Under the pieces are notes generated by a model that saw only the letters and a program-made list of their open reading frames with translations, ran no database searches and had not been told where the DNA came from. Of a DNA stretch of 9,796 bases, positions 6,529-9,796 are shown in pieces. The position numbers and the translations under genes were made by a program. How positions within the stretch are numbered: the stretch's first letter is position 1; every line of letters begins with the position of its first letter. Origin of the DNA: an uncultured Bacilli bacterium (lineage in GTDB: Bacteria > Bacillota_I > Bacilli_A > RF39 > UBA660); contig CATOJL010000045.1 of assembly GCA_951800155.1 (NCBI GenBank), positions 1-9,796 of the forward strand. Reading direction: 5' to 3'.

Positions 6529-7614
6529 ATGAAATGTAAAAATTGTGGACAAAAAATTACACGTAAGGATTCTTATTGTAGAGAATGTGGGGAGTGGATT
6601 GAACAAGAGGAATGTAGAAAAAGGCTAAGAAAGAAGGTAATAAAATTTGGAGTTCTTTTTATTCTTTTTCTCTTCGTTATCTTTAGTGGGATTTCAATAA
6701 CTGTCTATTTCCATTCGCCAAAATACATAGCTTTTCAATATTTTGATGCAATTGTAGACTCTGATGTAGACAAAATTTATTCATATATAGAAGATAAAGA
6801 GTCTTTATTTGTAAGTGAAAGTCTTTTAAAAGAAAAAGATAATTTTGAAAAGAATATAGAAGATGTCAAAGTAGTTCATATTTATGAAAAAGGGAATAAA
6901 ACGTATGTTGCGTTTTCATATATGTTGAATGGAAAGAATACAATATCATATGTGGAATTAAAAAAGAAAAAAATTTTTAATATTCTTGATACTTATAAAG
7001 TAGTCAGTGGGAAGGTAGCTTCTAATATAGAATTTATAGTACCTAAGGATAGCAGAGTAACAATTGATGGTAAAGATATTACCTCCTATTTGCAGATGGA
7101 TAAGACTAGTAAATATGATACATATTATATAAAAGATATGATAAAAGGGAATTATACGATTGCAGTGACATTTTCAAATGGCTTGAAAATAGAAAAAGAA
7201 CTTGCAGTTGAGGATGGAAAAACTTATAAAATTATGGATGTAGAACTTACAGATATGCAAAAAAAAGAAATAGAAGATCTTAGCATTGCCTCTTTGAATA
7301 TGCTTTCTGAAGCCGCTTTAGCTCGTAAGGATTATGATACAATTGCTTCCCATTTTAAACAGAATATAGAGAGTTTCTATAAACAAGTAAAAAGAAAGAT
7401 ACAAGCAGATGGGATAACGGCTTTAAAATATAGTGATTGTGAAATAAAAGATGCATATATAAATAAGGATGGGAATGTGGAGGTATCTTTATTGGTCGAT
7501 TATACCTATACATATAAGAATACATTAGAGGAGGCCAAAACAAAAGAAGCATCTGGTATTATTTCTTTAACCTATATGTATGACAATGAAACATTTATTT
7601 TGCTGAATGAATAA
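6529..7614 (+). CDS. Zinc-ribbon single-pass membrane protein, TcaA/YvbJ-like
   Basis: A 361-residue protein with an N-terminal zinc ribbon (C3/C6, C17/C20), a strongly basic stretch (RKRLRKK, about 30-36), one membrane helix (about 38-60), and a long extracytoplasmic part. Basic residues before the helix give an N-in topology. Residues about 62-160 look like a small NTF2-like/DUF4878-type alpha+beta domain. Residues about 165-240 form a beta-rich PEGA-like segment (SRVTIDGKDI, then GNYTIAVTFSNG). Residues about 245-361 are a second NTF2-like domain. This order is that of the TcaA/YvbJ family of Firmicute envelope proteins; staphylococcal TcaA affects glycopeptide susceptibility. The start has GAGGTG five bases upstream. 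The next gene is a paralogue: both continue after the helix with SPK-IA--Y--A, and both have a Tyr-rich strand (DYTYTYK here, KYDYTVKYK there) near the C-terminus. No terminator follows, so read-through into gene 6 is likely. The function here is inferred from architecture only. Confidence 0.78.
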   Translation: MKCKNCGQKITRKDSYCRECGEWIEQEECRKRLRKKVIKFGVLFILFLFVIFSGISITVYFHSPKYIAFQYFDAIVDSDVDKIYSYIEDKESLFVSESLLKEKDNFEKNIEDVKVVHIYEKGNKTYVAFSYMLNGKNTISYVELKKKKIFNILDTYKVVSGKVASNIEFIVPKDSRVTIDGKDITSYLQMDKTSKYDTYYIKDMIKGNYTIAVTFSNGLKIEKELAVEDGKTYKIMDVELTDMQKKEIEDLSIASLNMLSEAALARKDYDTIASHFKQNIESFYKQVKRKIQADGITALKYSDCEIKDAYINKDGNVEVSLLVDYTYTYKNTLEEAKTKEASGIISLTYMYDNETFILLNE

Positions 7615-7638
7615 TTTCCACATAAAAACTATTTATTC

Positions 7639-7667
7639 TTGACAAAAAATGTCAAAAATTATACTCT
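7639..7667 (+). promoter_or_regulatory. Promoter of gene 6 overlapped by an inverted repeat
   Basis: A consensus -35 box TTGACA (7639-7644) is followed by TATACT at 7660-7665 (15-bp spacing) or TACTCT at 7662-7667 (17-bp spacing). The -35 box is itself the left half of a perfect inverted repeat, TTGACA-AAAAA-TGTCAA (7639-7655), which could be an operator. This promoter would let genes 6 and 7 be expressed apart from gene 5. Confidence 0.5.
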
Positions 7668-7677
7668 TATATAAGAG
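7664..7677 (+). promoter_or_regulatory. Perfect 14-bp palindrome before the gene 6 start
   Basis: CTCTTATATAAGAG is identical to its reverse complement. It begins inside or just after the -10 box and its last bases overlap the start of the ribosome binding site (AGAGGAG, 7676-7682). The place fits an operator at the transcription start, a second dyad besides the one over the -35 box. Confidence 0.4.
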
Positions 7678-7690
7678 AGGAGTGGTTCTT

Positions 7691-8974
7691 ATGTATTGCA
7701 GTGCTTGTGGGGCAGAATGTAAGAGGGAAGATGCATTTTGTGGAGAATGCGGAACAGCAATAAAAAAAGAGGATAGTCATTCTTTAAAGACTAAAAAAAT
7801 AAAAGACGTAGAAGAACCTAAAAAAAGAGAACGAAAGCCTAACTTTATAATAACAAAGAAAAATAAGATTTTAATTGGATTTGCATTGCTTCTTGTGGCT
7901 TTATTATTTGGAAGTTACCAATTGGGTAGTCACATGTATTCTCCAAAAAGGATTGCCAGTCGCTATATTGAAGCAGTAAAGAATAATGATACAAATGCAT
8001 TATATAAATATTTAGAAATGGATGAATCAGATACTACATTTGTCACTAAAAAAGTATTTCAAGAGCTAACAAAAGGAGAAAATAAAGGGAAAACAATCGA
8101 GAATTATAAAATTACAGATATAACTTATGGAAGTGGGAAATTAAGTGCAACAGTATCTTTTAAATATACTTCAAAAGGAAGTTCTACGGAATCGACAGGG
8201 CAGGTATATTTAACAAAACAAAGAAAGAAAAATTTATTTATTTTTGATAGTTGGAAAGTGAATAATTCGAATGATACAACCGTCGTTAAAGATTTTACTT
8301 TGAAAGTACCAGTAGGATCTAAAGTAACTTACGCTGGCATTGAGGTATCGTCTAAATATTTAGAGAAAAATGTAGATACTTCAAATACTGCTTCAAGTTA
8401 TGATATATATGTACTTCCACAAGTGTTTGCTATAAAGACGAAAGTAACAGCATCTTTAGCGAATGGAATTACAATAGAAGAAGATATTACACCAACAAGT
8501 CGATATGGAAGTGTTACTTTAAATTTAACAAAGGATAATTTAAGTAATGCTATTCAAAAAGCATTGAATGATAAAGCAAAAGAAATTGTAACTAATCTAT
8601 ATGGTGCAGCTATGGAAAGAAAGCCTTTTGTAGATATCAAAGAAAGTTTTGAACGTGAAGGAGTAAATCTTGAAACTTTAGAAAAAAATTACCAAGATTT
8701 TGCATCTTCTATTACCTCTGATCTAAATCAACTTACAAAGATCGATTTTAAAGAGAGTTCTATATATAATTTAGTTACAGAGGGTGAAAATTTAAAAGTA
8801 CGTTTTAAAATGAAATATGACTATACCGTAAAATATAAATCTTATTTTAGTGATGAAGAACAAACACATGATGATTCATCAAGTAGTTATATAACTCTTA
8901 TAATGGGTATTGATGGAAACAACTATTATTTAGTTGATTTTGAGAATTTAGTAACTTATTTTTCTAGATATTAA
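7691..8974 (+). CDS. Zinc-ribbon single-pass membrane protein, TcaA/YvbJ-like (paralogue of gene 5)
   Basis: I start this gene at ATG 7691 (427 residues), not at the in-frame ATG 7649. The upstream ATG lies inside the promoter and has no ribosome binding site, whereas 7691 has AGAGGAG (7676-7682) eight bases before it. It also gives MYCSACG, matching the M-x-C starts of genes 4 and 5. Zinc ribbon: C3/C6, C17/C20. A basic, charged cytoplasmic linker follows (about 25-58, longer than in gene 5), then one membrane helix (about 60-79). The outside part has the same three-part plan as gene 5: an NTF2-like domain (about 83-190), a beta-rich segment (200-280) and a second NTF2-like domain (285-427). 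Shared sequence includes YSPKRIASRYIEAV and the KYDYTVKYK strand. The gene 7 start follows 16 bases after the stop, so both are cotranscribed. A role in envelope maintenance is inferred from the TcaA-like architecture; no ligand can be named. Confidence 0.8.
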   Translation: MYCSACGAECKREDAFCGECGTAIKKEDSHSLKTKKIKDVEEPKKRERKPNFIITKKNKILIGFALLLVALLFGSYQLGSHMYSPKRIASRYIEAVKNNDTNALYKYLEMDESDTTFVTKKVFQELTKGENKGKTIENYKITDITYGSGKLSATVSFKYTSKGSSTESTGQVYLTKQRKKNLFIFDSWKVNNSNDTTVVKDFTLKVPVGSKVTYAGIEVSSKYLEKNVDTSNTASSYDIYVLPQVFAIKTKVTASLANGITIEEDITPTSRYGSVTLNLTKDNLSNAIQKALNDKAKEIVTNLYGAAMERKPFVDIKESFEREGVNLETLEKNYQDFASSITSDLNQLTKIDFKESSIYNLVTEGENLKVRFKMKYDYTVKYKSYFSDEEQTHDDSSSSYITLIMGIDGNNYYLVDFENLVTYFSRY

Positions 8975-8990
8975 GAAGGAGAGTGGAAAA

Positions 8991-9728
8991 GTGGCAAAAT
9001 TTTGTACAAAATGTGGAAAAAAGTTAGAGGAAGGAAAACCTTGTGATTGTGAAAAAAAAGTAGAGGTAACAATAGAAAAGAAAGAAGAAAAGAAGGAACC
9101 AAAGACAGAGGGATTTGATATACAAGATTGCTTTAATTCTTACTTAGAAATTTTAAAAAATATTTTTACGAAACCAGTAGATACAATTAAAAAATTTGCG
9201 ATAGAAGAAAATTTCATCTTAGGACTTATTGCTATTTTAATCAATAGTCTTGTTTCAGGAATTTTTGTTTATTGTTTTGTAAAAGAAGCTTTTGGAAGTT
9301 TTACCTCTGGAATGGGTATGTATGGATTAGCCTTTGGAATGGGTGTAGAGATTCCATTTTTACGAGTAGTTATTTATGGAACAATTTTTATGATTGCTAG
9401 CTTTTTAATGACAGCATTAATGATTTATGTTTTAGCAGGTTCTTTATTTAAAGATGATATGAATTTTAAAAGAGCAGTAGCTTTAGTAGGAACTTGTTCT
9501 GTATTTACAGCCGTAACTACGCTTGGTTGTGTGATACTTGCTTTTGTTTCTATTGAGCTTGTTGCCTATGTAGTGTTCGTGGCAGGTATTTTATATTTTG
9601 CGCATTTATATCATGGATTAGTTGAAATAACAACGTTTGATAGAAATAAATTGGCTTATGTATTTACAGGAACGATTGCCGTAACTTTATTTGTGGTATA
9701 TTATATTTTACCTAAAATATTATTTTAA
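8991..9728 (+). CDS. Zinc-ribbon polytopic membrane protein, Yip1-like
   Basis: This 245-residue protein begins with a compact zinc ribbon (C5/C8 with C18/C20, a CxxC...CxC variant), followed by a Lys/Glu-rich linker (about 22-40). A domain with about five hydrophobic segments comes next, at about 74-98, 125-150, 163-186, 188-207 and 222-240. Between segments lies a Gly/Met-rich loop (about 101-118). The helix pattern, together with the short amphipathic segment before it (YLEILKNIFTKPVDTIKKF), is like bacterial Yip1-domain proteins, whose molecular role is mostly unknown. Translation starts at GTG, supported by AAGGAG at 8976-8981, nine bases before. It follows gene 6 by 16 bases and ends the operon before the terminator at 9759-9782. 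Yip1 membership is judged from layout only; another small multi-pass family is possible. Confidence 0.72.
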   Translation: MAKFCTKCGKKLEEGKPCDCEKKVEVTIEKKEEKKEPKTEGFDIQDCFNSYLEILKNIFTKPVDTIKKFAIEENFILGLIAILINSLVSGIFVYCFVKEAFGSFTSGMGMYGLAFGMGVEIPFLRVVIYGTIFMIASFLMTALMIYVLAGSLFKDDMNFKRAVALVGTCSVFTAVTTLGCVILAFVSIELVAYVVFVAGILYFAHLYHGLVEITTFDRNKLAYVFTGTIAVTLFVVYYILPKILF

Positions 9729-9758
9729 GTAGCAGAGTTATAATTGTTTTGTGAGTTT

Positions 9759-9782
9759 AAAGTGATGAAAATCACTTTTTTT
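9759..9782 (+). terminator. Intrinsic terminator after gene 7
   Basis: AAAGTGAT (9759-9766) pairs perfectly with ATCACTTT (9771-9778) around a GAAA tetraloop. The T-run goes on to 9782. It is a strong rho-independent terminator 30 bases past the stop of gene 7 and marks the end of the gene 5-7 unit. Confidence 0.88.
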
Positions 9783-9796
9783 GTGTTGTAAAAATG

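Noticed and set aside
1..9796. CRISPR arrays, tRNA or rRNA genes, transposases and long direct repeats
   Set aside because: None were seen. There are no regularly spaced repeats, tRNA-like cloverleaf arms, transposase motifs or IS-type terminal repeats.

Overview
The window is strongly AT-rich and uses the standard bacterial code: TGG encodes tryptophan, no TGA is read through, and the stops are TAA or TAG. It has strong AGGAGG-type ribosome binding sites and short hairpin-plus-T-run terminators. This fits a low-GC Firmicute, most likely a gut-type clostridial or erysipelotrichial bacterium; the genus cannot be told from the sequence. All seven complete genes lie on the + strand.

Layout. Positions 1-61 may hold the last codons of an upstream gene, followed by a leader with a 12-bp hairpin. 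Genes 1 and 2 (155-2832) are a tightly coupled pair: an SPFH-domain protein with a C-terminal SHOCT helix pair, and a membrane protein with two TFIIB-like zinc ribbons. Both resemble parts of the Bacillus subtilis pspA-ydjGHI envelope-stress module. Gene 3 (2917-3510) is a four-helix membrane protein with a C-terminal zinc ribbon. A clear terminator at 3538-3576 separates it from gene 4 (3594-6023), an unusual membrane-tethered thermolysin-like (M4) metalloprotease that starts with a zinc ribbon. A second terminator and a gene-poor gap of about 0.5 kb follow. Genes 5 (6529-7614) and 6 (7691-8974) are paralogous single-pass proteins of TcaA/YvbJ-like architecture. Gene 6 has its own promoter with dense dyad symmetry. 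Gene 7 (8991-9728) is a zinc-ribbon protein with a polytopic, Yip1-like membrane domain, and it is closed by a strong terminator.

Common theme. Six of the seven genes carry a four-cysteine zinc ribbon (seven ribbons in total), and all six are membrane proteins. By predicted topology every ribbon is cytoplasmic while the large variable domains are outside or in the membrane. With the SPFH scaffold, this looks like a locus for envelope organisation or envelope stress. The cytoplasmic ribbons could be contacts to a shared partner, and the protease, TcaA-like and Yip1-like proteins the membrane or extracellular effectors. That joint role is inference; the domain calls rest on visible motifs and architecture, not on database searches.
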